64,000 bases of DNA from Streptomyces sp. PCS3-D2 (GCF_000612545.2 NZ_CP097800.1:4972501-5036500); one strand, 5' to 3'; shown: positions 16,802-29,993, numbered from the stretch's first letter. Numbers and translations: made by a program. The notes: generated by a model not told the origin, from the letters alone.

Positions 16802-17044
16802 GTGGACAAGAAGAACGCTCTGCGCGCCGGCGCCGTCTCGGCCGGAACGACGCTGATGATGCTGCTGATGACGTCTCCCGCCCTCGCGCTGACCCGCGAC
16901 GACGGCGACGACCCGGGCCCGGGCCTGAGCATCGGCGAGACGCTCGGCCTGTACGTGGCCCTGCCGATCGTGATCTTCCTGGTCATCGTGGGTCTCGTGA
17001 TGGCCCTCGACAAGTCGGACAGGCCGAAGAAGAAGCAGGCCTGA
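16802..17044 (+). CDS. Small membrane protein of unknown function
   Basis: An 80-residue protein. An N-terminal hydrophobic segment (AGTTLMMLLMTSPALALT) looks like a cleavable signal peptide. A short acidic stretch (RDDGDDPGPG) follows, then one transmembrane helix (TLGLYVALPIVIFLVIVGLVM) and a basic tail ending KSDRPKKKQA. The expected topology is outside N terminus after cleavage, with a short cytosolic basic tail. I do not recognise a family. No Shine-Dalgarno precedes the GTG, but a TACGTT -10 lies 6 nt upstream, suggesting a leaderless mRNA. It follows malQ by 20 bp and may use its own promoter. Confidence 0.8.
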   Translation: MDKKNALRAGAVSAGTTLMMLLMTSPALALTRDDGDDPGPGLSIGETLGLYVALPIVIFLVIVGLVMALDKSDRPKKKQA

Positions 17045-17086
17045 CCCGGTTCGGCCCCGCGGGGGCCGGAGCCGTGTGACCTTCCC

Positions 17087-17143
17087 GGGCGCCGGGGGTC
17101 CGCACCGCCGATCGACATCGGCCGTGCGTCGCCCCCCGGCGCC
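17087..17143. terminator. Long nested hairpin, probable bidirectional terminator
   Basis: GGCGCCGGGGG (17088-17098) pairs with CCCCCGGCGCC (17133-17143). The 34-nt interior folds again as GCAC-C-GCCGAT/ATCGGC-C-GTGC around CGAC. It lies between the convergent small membrane protein and MarR genes. Confidence 0.75.
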
Positions 17144-17154
17144 TCGTCATGTCC

Positions 17155-17646
17155 TCAGACACCGGCCAGCAGCTTGCGGAGCAGGCCGGTGAGCTGGGCG
17201 ACCTCCTCGTCGGTCAGCCCGGTGAGCGCGGCGCGCTGCACCTCCAGGCCGGCCGTGACGGCCTCGTCGACGAGTGCGAGGCCGCGGTCGGTGATCGTCA
17301 CCTGGAGCCCCCGCCGGTCGTGCGGATCGGGCTTGCGGGACAGCAGTCCGGCCTTCTCCAGCTTGTCCAGCCGCCCGGTCATGCCGCCCGTGGTGAGCAT
17401 GAGCGTCGCCGAGAGCTGACGGGGCGAGAGCGTGTACGGGGCGCCCGAACGGCGCAGCGTGCCGACGACGTCGAACTCCCCGCGCGAGATGCCGAAGCGC
17501 TGGTAGCGCTCCTCCATCGCGTCGCCCATGGCCCTGGCGATCCGGTAGATGCGTCCGAACACGGCCATGGGGACCGTGTCCAGCTCGGGGCGCACGGCGA
17601 ACCACTGGTCCGTGATCGCGTCGACCGCGTCCTTGTCCTCACTCAT
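17155..17646 (-). CDS. MarR-family transcriptional regulator
   Basis: A 163-residue winged-helix repressor of the MarR type. The DNA-binding core is ISRGEFDVVGTLRRSG, then LSPRQLSATLMLTTGGMTGR as the recognition helix, then the wing RKPDPHDRRGLQVTITDRG containing the conserved Asp-x-Arg-Arg. C-terminal helices form the dimer (DEEVAQLTGLLRKLL). I prefer the ATG at 17646 (MSEDKDAV); the ATG at 17682 would add 12 residues that overlap the operator region. It is divergently transcribed from an MFS exporter, and a perfect 10-bp-arm dyad lies in the shared promoter. This is the classic arrangement of a repressor and the efflux pump it controls. Confidence 0.92.
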   Translation of the reverse strand: MSEDKDAVDAITDQWFAVRPELDTVPMAVFGRIYRIARAMGDAMEERYQRFGISRGEFDVVGTLRRSGAPYTLSPRQLSATLMLTTGGMTGRLDKLEKAGLLSRKPDPHDRRGLQVTITDRGLALVDEAVTAGLEVQRAALTGLTDEEVAQLTGLLRKLLAGV

Positions 17647-17691
17647 GAGCGCAGTATTCCGGTTCCCCCGGATCATTCGCAAGAAACTTGC

Positions 17692-17723
17692 TTGACGGAA
17701 AGTAGCTTAGCGGTAAGCTACTT
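17692..17723 (+). promoter_or_regulatory. MFS promoter with overlapping MarR-type operator
   Basis: A TTGACG -35 (17692-17697) and TAAGCT -10 (17714-17719) are 16 bp apart. The dyad AAGTAGCTTA-GCGG-TAAGCTACTT (17700-17723) has perfect 10-bp arms and covers the spacer and the -10. A second small dyad, GCAAG-AAA-CTTGC, lies just upstream at 17679-17691. Repression by the adjacent MarR protein is inferred. Confidence 0.75.
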
Positions 17724-17753
17724 GCTATCAATCGAATCGGGGGAGAGGTCGTC

Positions 17754-19091
17754 ATGGCAGTGTTCAGGGGCAAGGCGTCGCAGGTCGGGGAGGCGAAGGT
17801 CGCGGGGGAGCGGTCGCTGCTCCTCGGCATCGCGATCAGCGCGGTCGGGATCGGCATGTACGTCCCCTTCTCGCTCGTCTTCTTCCACCACGTCACCGGC
17901 CTCTCCTTCACCCTCGTCGGCCTGGTGATGACGGTCACCGGCGTCGCCGGACTGGCCTTCATGCCGCTGGCCGGCTCGGCCGTCGACCGGTTCGGCGCCA
18001 AGCGGGTGAACCTGGTGCTCTACGGGATCCGGGCGCTCGGCTTCGCCCTCTACCCCTTCGCGAGCTCCCCGGCCGCCTTCGCGGCCGTCGCCCTGGTCAC
18101 CGCGCTCGCCGACCGCTCCTTCTCCGTCGTGCAACAGTCCCTGATCGGCGAGGTGGCGCTGGGCGCCGCCCGCGACCGACTCCAGGCCTCCACCCGGGCC
18201 CTACAGAACGCCGGGATGGGTGCGGGCGCCCTCCTCGTCTCCGGCGTCCTGGCGCTGTGGGGCACCGGCGCCTTCGCCTACACCGCCTGGGCCAACTCCG
18301 CGGCCTTCGCCCTCGCCGGACTGCTCGTCGGCCGGGTCCGCCCGGTCCCGGCCGACGCCAACGCCGCGGCCGCAGCCGCCCCCGCCGGACGGCCGGGTGC
18401 CGGCTACCGGACGGTGCTGCGCGACCGCCCCTTCCTCGGGCTCACCGCCGCCAACTTCCTCACCGCCCTGGGCTACTCCGCCCTCTCCGTGCTCTTCCCG
18501 CTCTACCTCTCCACCTGGCTGGCGGCCCCCGACTCCCTCACCGGGGCGGCCTTCACCCTCAACACGGCGCTGTGCGCCGGGATCGGCGTCCTGGTCGCGG
18601 GCCGCGTCCGCCGCTCCGGCGCCCGCCGCACCCGCTCCGCCGCCCTCGGCGCGGTGCTCTTCGCCGCCGCCTTCCTGGGGCAGATCGCACTCGGCACCCT
18701 GCGCCCCGGCCAGGGCCCGACCCTCGCCGCCCTCCTCGTCATCGTCATCGTCTACACCCTCGGCGAGCTGGTGCACAGCCCGTCCGGCGGCGCCCTGTCG
18801 GTCTCCGCCGCGCCCGAGCCGGTCCGCGGCCGCTACCTGGCCACCTACCAGCTGTCCTACTCGCTGGCCACCGCCCTCGCCCCCTCCCTCTTCACCGCCC
18901 TGCTCGCCGTGGACGGCCGGCTGCCCTGGGCCGTTCTGACCGTCGCCGCGCTCGGCGCCGCCCTGGCGCTGCTCCGGCTGGAGCGGCACCTGCCGGCCGA
19001 AGCCGTGCACGCCGAGCCCCCGGCCGCGTCCGACGGTCCCGCTCGGGCCGCGTCCGCAGCCGACCGCCGCCCAGCCACCGCGTCCGCCTGA
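17754..19091 (+). CDS. MFS transporter (probable drug/metabolite exporter)
   Basis: A 445-residue major facilitator with about 12 hydrophobic segments. The inter-helix 2-3 loop has the MFS motif A form LAGSAVDRFGAKRVNLVLYG. The cytosolic mid-loop is Pro/Ala-rich (VPADANAAAAAAPAG), and the C-terminal tail is a polar Ala/Pro/Asp-rich extension without helices. The ATG at 17754 follows GGGGGAGAGG. Divergence from a MarR repressor across a strong operator suggests inducible efflux of a small molecule that is also the MarR ligand. The substrate cannot be told from sequence. Confidence 0.9.
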   Translation: MAVFRGKASQVGEAKVAGERSLLLGIAISAVGIGMYVPFSLVFFHHVTGLSFTLVGLVMTVTGVAGLAFMPLAGSAVDRFGAKRVNLVLYGIRALGFALYPFASSPAAFAAVALVTALADRSFSVVQQSLIGEVALGAARDRLQASTRALQNAGMGAGALLVSGVLALWGTGAFAYTAWANSAAFALAGLLVGRVRPVPADANAAAAAAPAGRPGAGYRTVLRDRPFLGLTAANFLTALGYSALSVLFPLYLSTWLAAPDSLTGAAFTLNTALCAGIGVLVAGRVRRSGARRTRSAALGAVLFAAAFLGQIALGTLRPGQGPTLAALLVIVIVYTLGELVHSPSGGALSVSAAPEPVRGRYLATYQLSYSLATALAPSLFTALLAVDGRLPWAVLTVAALGAALALLRLERHLPAEAVHAEPPAASDGPARAASAADRRPATASA

Positions 19092-19115
19092 ACCGCGTCC
19101 GCCTGAACCGCGTCC
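19077..19115 (+). repeat. 15-bp tandem repeat at the MFS stop codon
   Basis: ACCGCGTCCGCCTGA occurs at 19077-19091, where its TGA is the MFS stop, and again at 19092-19106, followed by a partial copy ACCGCGTCC to 19115. The duplicated stop means slippage here would not extend the protein. Confidence 0.85.
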
Positions 19116-19155
19116 CCGGTCCCGCCTTCGTCGCCCGCACGAGGAGCCACCCGCC

Positions 19156-20088
19156 ATGAAGCGTCTCGCCACCGTCGCCCTGACCGCCCTCGCCCCCGTC
19201 TCCTGGGGCTCGACCTACGTCGTCGCGTCCGAACTGCTGCCGCCCGACCGGCCCCTGTTCACCGGCGTCATGCGGGCGCTGCCCGCGGGCCTGCTGCTGA
19301 CCGCACTGGCCCGCACCCTGCCCAAGGGCGACTGGTGGTGGAAGTCCGCCGTCCTCGGCACGCTCAACATCGGCGCCTTCTTCCCCCTCCTGTTCCTCTC
19401 CGCGTACCGGCTGCCCGGCGGGGTCGCGGCCGTGCTCGGCTCCGCCGGTCCGCTGTTCGTCGTCGGCCTCGCCGCCCTCGTCCTCGGGGAGCGCGCGAGC
19501 CTGCGTACGGTACTGGCCGCCGTCGCGGCGGCGTTCGGCGTGAGCATGGTCGTCCTCAGGGCCGAGGCTGCGCTCGACCTGGCCGGTGTCGTCGCGGGCG
19601 TGGCCTCCTCCGCCTCCATGGCCGCGGGCACCGTGATGACCAAGCGCTGGGGCCGGCCCGAGGGCGTGGGGCCGCTCGCCATGACCGGCTGGCAGCTCAC
19701 CGCCGGCGGCCTGGTCATCATCCCGGTGGCCGCCCTCGTGGAAGGCGCGCCACCCGCGCTCGACGGCAGGGCCCTGCTCGGCTACGGCTACATGATGCTG
19801 ATCAACACCGGTATCGCCTACTGGCTCTGGTTCCGCGGCATCGGGCAGCTCGACGCGACCTCGGTCACCCTCCTCGGACCGCTCTCCCCGCTCACCGCGG
19901 CGGCCATCGGCTGGGCGGCCCTCGGACAGGCGCTCACCCCCGTACAGCTCGCCGGCATGGCGATCGCCTTCGCAGCCACCGTCGCCGGGCAACTGGCCGC
20001 AGCCCGCACCCACCAACCGTTCAGATCCACTGAAAAGAATGATCGGAACATTTCGATGGACCTGATCAATGGGCCGGTGCGACGGTAG
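19156..20088 (+). CDS. EamA-family (DMT) transporter, first copy
   Basis: A 310-residue inner-membrane transporter with ten hydrophobic segments arranged as two EamA repeats. The first begins LAPVSWGSTYVVASELLPP. The second starts near AGVVAGVASSASMAAGTVMT. Members export metabolites or amino acids, but the substrate is unknown here. The C terminus ends with a polar tail (RSTEKNDRNISMDL) with somewhat lower-GC codons than the rest. A GAGGAG site precedes the ATG at 19156. It lies 64 bp after the MFS gene and 39 bp before a second EamA gene, so the three may share a transcript. Confidence 0.9.
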   Translation: MKRLATVALTALAPVSWGSTYVVASELLPPDRPLFTGVMRALPAGLLLTALARTLPKGDWWWKSAVLGTLNIGAFFPLLFLSAYRLPGGVAAVLGSAGPLFVVGLAALVLGERASLRTVLAAVAAAFGVSMVVLRAEAALDLAGVVAGVASSASMAAGTVMTKRWGRPEGVGPLAMTGWQLTAGGLVIIPVAALVEGAPPALDGRALLGYGYMMLINTGIAYWLWFRGIGQLDATSVTLLGPLSPLTAAAIGWAALGQALTPVQLAGMAIAFAATVAGQLAAARTHQPFRSTEKNDRNISMDLINGPVRR

Positions 20089-20127
20089 ATCCGCCGACAC
20101 CGCACCGACCCGAGGGGGAGACACCCA

Positions 20128-21057
20128 GTGGCCGTCATGGACCGCGCCCGTACCGTTTCGCACGCCGAACCCGGCAGCACCGGCAGGAAGGGTGCCGCCG
20201 GGTTCGGCGTCCTCCTCGCCCTGCTCGCGACGGTCGTCTGGTCCGGCAGCTTCGTCGCCACCCGCGGCATGGCCGGGACCGTCCCGCCCGTCCAGGCGGT
20301 CTTCTGGCGCTGGATCATCGCGCTGCTCACCGTCGCTCCCCTCGCCGCCCGCCAGGCCTGGCGGCAACGCGCCCTGATCCGCCGACACCTGGGCTTCATC
20401 GCCCTCGCGTCGCTGTTCGGAGTCGCCCTGTACAACACGCTCGTGCACCAGGCCGGACTGACCACCTCGGCCTCCAACATGGGCACGATCATGGCCGCCT
20501 CGCCCGTGATCATGGCGCTGTACGCCCGCCTCGGCGGCGAACGCCTGGGTGCCCGCAGGACCTTCGGCATGCTGCTCGCCGCCTTCGGCGTGCTGCTGCT
20601 CGTCGGGGACGGCTCGATCGGCTTCGACTTCGCCGCCGGCGACCTGTGGATGTTCGCCGCGGCCCTCTCCTTCGCCACCTACAGCGCACTGCTCAGGCGC
20701 AAGCCCGCCGAACTCGGCGGACTGGCCTTCCTGCTCACCACCTTCGTCCTCGGCGCGCTGATGCTGGCCCCGGCCTACGCCGCCTCCCTGCACGCCCAGG
20801 GCGGCTTCGAGACGACGCCGGGCACCGTCGGACCGCTGCTGTACGTCGGGGTGTTCTCCTCGGCCGTCGCCTTCTTCGCCTGGAACAAGGCGGTATCGGT
20901 CATCGGGCCGGCCCGCGCGGGAGTCGTCTACTACCTCCAGCCGGTCTGCGTGGCGGGGCTCGGGCTCCTGCTGCTGGGCGAACCGACCGGACCGGAGCAG
21001 CTGGCCTGCATGGCGCTGATCCTCGGCGGGGTCGGGCTGGGAAGTGCCCGGCGGTAG
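20128..21057 (+). CDS. EamA-family (DMT) transporter, second copy
   Basis: A 309-residue transporter with two EamA halves and about ten helices. The first half starts LLALLATVVWSGSFVATRGM. The second starts near DLWMFAAALSFATYSALLRR and contains the conserved SAVAFFAWNKAVSVIGPARA. It is only distantly similar to the preceding EamA protein, so this is not a recent duplication. The GTG at 20128 follows GAGGGGGAG; an in-frame ATG three codons later (20137) is an alternative. The stop codon TAG is part of the apparent -10 of the following LysR gene. Confidence 0.9.
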   Translation: MAVMDRARTVSHAEPGSTGRKGAAGFGVLLALLATVVWSGSFVATRGMAGTVPPVQAVFWRWIIALLTVAPLAARQAWRQRALIRRHLGFIALASLFGVALYNTLVHQAGLTTSASNMGTIMAASPVIMALYARLGGERLGARRTFGMLLAAFGVLLLVGDGSIGFDFAAGDLWMFAAALSFATYSALLRRKPAELGGLAFLLTTFVLGALMLAPAYAASLHAQGGFETTPGTVGPLLYVGVFSSAVAFFAWNKAVSVIGPARAGVVYYLQPVCVAGLGLLLLGEPTGPEQLACMALILGGVGLGSARR

Positions 21058-21060
21058 GTT
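21055..21060 (+). promoter_or_regulatory. -10 element TAGGTT of the LysR gene, overlapping the EamA stop
   Basis: TAGGTT includes the EamA TAG stop and ends 7 nt before the LysR ATG. This suggests a leaderless transcript starting inside the transporter-regulator junction. Confidence 0.4.
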
Positions 21061-21067
21061 CGGCCTT

Positions 21068-21967
21068 ATGACCGAGTGGGACATCAAGAAGCTGCGGATC
21101 CTGCGGACCCTCGCCGAACGGGGGACCGTGACCGCGACGGCCGAGGCCCTGCACATGACGCCCTCGGCCGTTTCGCAGCAGCTGACGAACCTCGCCCGGC
21201 AGCTGGGAGTCGCCCTGCTGGAGGCACAGGGCCGCCGGGTCCGCCTCACCGACGCCGCCCAGCTCGTGCTGCGGCACGCGGAGGCGGTGTTCGCGCAGCT
21301 GGAGCGGGCCGACGCGGAACTGGCCGGCTACCTCGCCGGGGACGCCGGCGAGGTACGGGTCGGCGCGTTCTCCACCGCCGTGCCCGCGCTGGTGGTCCCG
21401 GCGGTGGCGGAGCTGCGCAGGGCGCACCCGGGGGTGGAGGTCAGGGTGCGGGAGACCGAGGCCGCGGAGTCCTACGAGCTGCTGTCCGCCGGGGGCGTGG
21501 ACCTCGCGCTGTCGCTGGCCGCCCACGCACCGACGGCGCGGGACCGGAGGTTCACCCGGGTCACGCTGATGGAGGACCCGCTGGACGTGGCGCTCCCGCC
21601 GGGGCACCCGCTGCGGGACGCGGGAGACCTGCGCCTGGCCGACCTGTCCGGGGACCCGTGGATCTACGGGGGCAGCGGACCGTGGTCGGAGATCGCCCGG
21701 GGCGCGTGCGAGGCGGCGGGCTTCGTCCCCGAACAGGCCCACTCCGCGTCGGGCTGGACGGCCATCCTGGCCATGGTCGAGGCGGGGATGGGCGTGGCCC
21801 TGGTCCCGCGGATGGTGTCGAGCCGGGCCTCGGGGGTGGCGGTGCGGGTACTGGCGCGGGACCGGCCGACGCGGCACGTCATCGCAGCCGTCCGCCGCGG
21901 CGCCGAGTCCGCCCCCGCGGTCGCCCACGTCCTCGCCGCCCTGCGAGCCGTCGCCGCGGCACGCTGA
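21068..21967 (+). CDS. LysR-family transcriptional regulator
   Basis: A 299-residue LTTR. The N-terminal helix-turn-helix is LRILRTLAERGTVTATAEAL then HMTPSAVSQQLTNLARQLGV. A linker helix (AVFAQLERADAELAGYLAG) and an effector-binding domain (GEVRVGAFSTAVPALVVPAV...; WTAILAMVEAGMGVALVPR) follow. The two EamA genes lie immediately upstream in the same direction, so it may control export of its own effector; LTTRs more often act on divergent genes, and none is divergent here. There is no clear ribosome site, and a TAGGTT -10 lies 7 nt before the ATG. Two strong hairpins follow the gene. Confidence 0.92.
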   Translation: MTEWDIKKLRILRTLAERGTVTATAEALHMTPSAVSQQLTNLARQLGVALLEAQGRRVRLTDAAQLVLRHAEAVFAQLERADAELAGYLAGDAGEVRVGAFSTAVPALVVPAVAELRRAHPGVEVRVRETEAAESYELLSAGGVDLALSLAAHAPTARDRRFTRVTLMEDPLDVALPPGHPLRDAGDLRLADLSGDPWIYGGSGPWSEIARGACEAAGFVPEQAHSASGWTAILAMVEAGMGVALVPRMVSSRASGVAVRVLARDRPTRHVIAAVRRGAESAPAVAHVLAALRAVAAAR

Positions 21968-22001
21968 CCGCTGCGCGGAGCCCCGCCCGGGCCCGGGGCC
22001 C

Positions 22002-22052
22002 GGTGCCTCCCGCGGGAGGCACCGCCCCGCGGGAGGCACCGCTCCCGCGGGG
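22002..22052. terminator. Two adjacent strong hairpins between LysR and pepN
   Basis: GGTGCCTCCCG and CGGGAGGCACC form a perfect 22-bp palindrome (22002-22023). CCCCGCGGGAG (22025-22035) and CTCCCGCGGGG (22042-22052) form an 11-bp stem with a 6-nt loop. The second reuses part of the first, so alternative pairings are possible. It serves two convergent genes. Confidence 0.85.
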
Positions 22053-22072
22053 CGGGCAGAGCCCGGGAGCCC

Positions 22073-24673
22073 TCAGACCCGAGCGGCGGCGGAGTCGGAG
22101 GCCTGGGCCTTCAGCGCACGTTCGACGCCCGACCGGGACTCCGACACCAGACGCCGCAGCGCGGCGCTCGGGCCGGCCGAGGCCAGCCAGGCGTCCGTCG
22201 CGTCCAGGGTCTCCTGCGAGACCTGGAGCGCCGGGTACAGGCCCACCGCGATCTGCTGGGCGATCTCGTGGCTGCGGGTCTCCCAGACCTCCTTGACCAC
22301 CGCGAAGAACTTCGCGGTGTACGGGGCCAGCAGCTCGCGCTGGTCGGACTGGACGAAGCCGCCGATCACGGCCTCCTGCACCGCGTTCGGCAGGTCGCCG
22401 GACTCCACCACCGAGGCCCACGCCGCGGCCTTCGCCGCCGCCGTCGGGCGAGCCGCCCGCGCGGTCGCCGCGTGCCGCTCGCCGGCCGCCGTCGCGTCCC
22501 GCTCCAGCTCCGCCGCGATCTGCGGCTCGTCCGCGACGCCCGTCGCGGCGAGCCGCTCCAGGAACGCCCACCGCAGCTCGGTGTCGACGGCCAGGCCCTC
22601 GACCTCGGCCGAGCCGTCCAGCAGCGCCGACAGGTACGCCAGCTGCTCCTCGGTGCGGGCCGATGCCGCGAACGCCCGCGCCCATGCCAGCTGGTGGTCA
22701 CCGGCCGGCTCCGCCGCACGCAGGTGCTCCAGGGTGGCCTCGGTCCAGGCCGCCAGCCCCTCCTCGCGCCACGCCGGGTCCGCGTACAGGTCGATGGCCA
22801 ACTTCACCTGGCGGTGCAGGGACTGCACGACGCCGATGTCGGACTCCTTGCCGATGCCCGAGAGCACCAGCGCGAGGTAGTCGCGGGTGGCGAGTTCCCC
22901 GTCACGCGTCATGTCCCAGGCCGACGCCCAGCACAGGGCACGCGGCAGGGACTCCGCGAAGTCGCCGATGTGGGCGGTGACCGCGGCGAGGGAGGCCTCG
23001 TCCAGACGGACCTTCGCGTACGACAGGTCGTCGTCGTTCAGCAGGAACACCGCCGGACGGGCACGTCCCACCAGCTCCGGCACCGTGGTCAGCGCGCCGT
23101 CGATGTCCAGCTCGATGCGGTCGGTGCGCACCAGCGCGCCGTCCTGGAGCTCGTACAGGCCCACCGCGATGCGGTGCGGGCGCAGCGTGGACTCGCCCTG
23201 GGCGCCGGCGGGCAGAGCGGGCGCCTCCTGGCGGATGCCGAAGGCGGTGATCACGCCGTTCGCGTCGGTGGTGACCTCCGGGCGCAGGACGTTGATGCCG
23301 GCCGTCTCCAGCCATGCCTTCGACCAGGCCGCCAGGTCGCGGCCCGAGGTCTCCTCCAGCGCGCCCAGCAGGTCCGACAGGCGGGTGTTGCCGAAGGCGT
23401 GCGCCTTGAAGTAGGCCTGCACCCCCTTGAAGAAGGCGTCCATGCCGACGTAGGCGACGAGCTGCTTGAGCACCGAGGCGCCCTTGGCGTACGTGATGCC
23501 GTCGAAGTTGACCATGACGTCGTCGAGGTCGCGGATGTCCGCCATGATCGGGTGCGTGGACGGCAGCTGGTCCTGCCGGTACGCCCACGTCTTCATGGAG
23601 TTGGCGAAGGTGGTCCACGCGTGCGGCCACTTCGAGCCCTCCGCGTACGCCTGGCACGCGATCGAGGTGTAGGTGGCGAACGACTCGTTCAACCACAGGT
23701 CGTTCCACCACTCCATGGTGACGAGGTCGCCGAACCACATGTGGGCGAGCTCGTGGAGGATGGTCTCGGCGCGCACCTCGTACGCCGCGTCCGTCACCTT
23801 CGAGCGGAAGACGTACTGGTCGCGGATGGTGACCGCGCCCGCGTTCTCCATCGCGCCCGCGTTGAACTCCGGCACGAAGAGCTGGTCGTACTTGGCGAAG
23901 GGGTAGTCGTAGGCGAACTTCTCCTGGAACCAGTCGAAGCCCTGCCGGGTCACGTCGAAGATCGCTTCTGCGTCGAGGAACTCGGCGAGCGAGGGGCGGC
24001 AGTAGATGCCGAGCGGTACGGACTGGCCGTCCCTGCCCTCGTACGAGCTGTGCACCGAGTGGTACGGGCCGACGATCAGCGCCGTGATGTACGAGGAGAT
24101 GCGCGGGGTCGGCTCGAAACGCCAGACGGTGTCCTTGACGTCCGCCTGCGCCGCGCCCTCGGGAACGACCCGGGGGGAGTTCGAGACGACCGTCCAGCCC
24201 TCGGGGGCCGTCACGGTGAACTGGAACGTGGCCTTCAGGTCGGGCTGCTCGAAGCTGGCGAAGACCCGCCGGGCGTCCGGCACCTCGAACTGGGTGTACA
24301 GGTAGGCCTGCTGGTCGACCGGGTCGACGAAGCGGTGGAGGCCTTCACCGGTGTTCGTGTACGCGCAGTCCGCGACGACCCGCAGCTCGTTGGCCCCGGC
24401 AGCGAGGTGCGCCAGGGCGATCCGGGAGTCGCGGAAGACGGCGGCGACGTCCAGCGCCTTGCCGTTGAGGACGACCTCGTGCACCGCGGGGGCGACCAGG
24501 TCGATGAAGGTCTCCGCCCCGGCCTCGGCCGACTGGAAGCGCACGGTGGTCACGGACGGGTAGGTGCCGCCCTCCTGCGCACCGCTGAGATCGAGTTCGA
24601 TCTCGTACGAGTCGACGGTGAGCAGCTTCGCACGCTGCTGAGCCTCTTCACGGGTGAGGTTCGTGCCTGGCAC
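22073..24673 (-). CDS. pepN: Aminopeptidase N (M1 family), first copy
   Basis: Cytosolic zinc aminopeptidase of 866 residues that removes N-terminal residues from peptides. It has the exopeptidase motif GAMENAG, the zinc-binding HELAHMWFGD followed 18 residues later by the Glu in LWLNESFAT, and a C-terminal ERAP1-like helical domain. The length is normal for actinobacterial PepN. The GTG at 24673 follows GAAGGAGATGACCGC; longer in-frame starts exist but lack support. A second M1 aminopeptidase lies at 33483-36038 with the same N-terminal pattern (VPGxNLxREEA), so the two are paralogues. It diverges from the DUF1203 gene over 139 bp. Confidence 0.96.
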   Translation of the reverse strand: MPGTNLTREEAQQRAKLLTVDSYEIELDLSGAQEGGTYPSVTTVRFQSAEAGAETFIDLVAPAVHEVVLNGKALDVAAVFRDSRIALAHLAAGANELRVVADCAYTNTGEGLHRFVDPVDQQAYLYTQFEVPDARRVFASFEQPDLKATFQFTVTAPEGWTVVSNSPRVVPEGAAQADVKDTVWRFEPTPRISSYITALIVGPYHSVHSSYEGRDGQSVPLGIYCRPSLAEFLDAEAIFDVTRQGFDWFQEKFAYDYPFAKYDQLFVPEFNAGAMENAGAVTIRDQYVFRSKVTDAAYEVRAETILHELAHMWFGDLVTMEWWNDLWLNESFATYTSIACQAYAEGSKWPHAWTTFANSMKTWAYRQDQLPSTHPIMADIRDLDDVMVNFDGITYAKGASVLKQLVAYVGMDAFFKGVQAYFKAHAFGNTRLSDLLGALEETSGRDLAAWSKAWLETAGINVLRPEVTTDANGVITAFGIRQEAPALPAGAQGESTLRPHRIAVGLYELQDGALVRTDRIELDIDGALTTVPELVGRARPAVFLLNDDDLSYAKVRLDEASLAAVTAHIGDFAESLPRALCWASAWDMTRDGELATRDYLALVLSGIGKESDIGVVQSLHRQVKLAIDLYADPAWREEGLAAWTEATLEHLRAAEPAGDHQLAWARAFAASARTEEQLAYLSALLDGSAEVEGLAVDTELRWAFLERLAATGVADEPQIAAELERDATAAGERHAATARAARPTAAAKAAAWASVVESGDLPNAVQEAVIGGFVQSDQRELLAPYTAKFFAVVKEVWETRSHEIAQQIAVGLYPALQVSQETLDATDAWLASAGPSAALRRLVSESRSGVERALKAQASDSAAARV

Positions 24674-24812
24674 GCGGTCATCTCCTTCGATGGTGACGTT
24701 GCCCCGCCATCCTTCCATGGGGGCAGGGTCACCGCCCCGGAGTAATCCACGGGCGAACGCGAGGTCGGAAACCCGCCGGACGGACGAGCCCGTTCCCGGC
24801 AGGCTGCTGGGC

Positions 24813-25313
24813 ATGACCATCAGACACCGGGCCAGGCCCATCGAGGAGGCGGCGCTCCAGGAGCTCCGCGCGCACGACGATGCGGGACGGCCACTCGTCC
24901 CGTACCCCGACGAGAAGGGCGGTGAGCCGCTGCGGTGCTGCCTGCGCCCCAGTGAGGTGGGGGAGCGGATCGCCCTCGTCTCGTACGCGCCGCTGCGCCG
25001 CTGGGCGGCCCGTACCGGCGCCGATCCCGGCGCCTACGACGAACAGGGGCCCGTCTTCGTCCACGCCGAGGCGTGCGGGGGCCCCGCCGGCGGCGACGCA
25101 CACCCCTTCGTCCGGTCCGGGGCGCGGCGCACCGTCCGGCGGTACGACGCCCGCGGGCACATCCTCGGCGGGCGGCTCCTGGACCTCGGAGAAGATCCCG
25201 ACGGGATGATCGAGCAGGCTCTCGGCGACGCCTTCGCCGACCCCGCGGTGGCCCTCGTGCACGTCCGCGCCGCCGAGTACGGCTGCTTCCTGTTCGAGGT
25301 GCGCCGGCCCTGA
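24813..25313 (+). CDS. DUF1203 domain protein
   Basis: A 166-residue soluble protein matching the DUF1203 family: the conserved CCLRPSEVGERIALVSYAPL near the N terminus, GPVFVHAEAC in the middle, and LVHVRAAEYGCFLFEVRR at the C terminus. The family has no assigned biochemical role. No signal peptide or membrane segment is visible. The ATG at 24813 is the first that preserves the whole domain; no good ribosome site precedes it. It is monocistronic and followed directly by a strong bidirectional hairpin shared with asd. Confidence 0.9.
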   Translation: MTIRHRARPIEEAALQELRAHDDAGRPLVPYPDEKGGEPLRCCLRPSEVGERIALVSYAPLRRWAARTGADPGAYDEQGPVFVHAEACGGPAGGDAHPFVRSGARRTVRRYDARGHILGGRLLDLGEDPDGMIEQALGDAFADPAVALVHVRAAEYGCFLFEVRRP

Positions 25314-25316
25314 CGT

Positions 25317-25356
25317 GCCCGGAGGGCGGGCGCCGTGCGGCGCCCGCCCTCCGGGC
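25317..25356. terminator. Bidirectional terminator between DUF1203 and asd
   Basis: Arms of 18 bp (starting GCCCGGAGGGCGGGCGCC) pair perfectly across a GTGC loop, starting 3 bp after the DUF1203 stop and ending 22 bp before the asd stop. Confidence 0.88.
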
Positions 25357-25377
25357 GGTGCGGTTCCGGGTGCGGGG

Positions 25378-29993
<4,616 letters not shown>

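Noticed and set aside
24674-24841. Longer pepN start at 24841
   Set aside because: The GTG at 24673 has an ideal ribosome site and matches the start of the second pepN; the extension would overlap the DUF1203 start.
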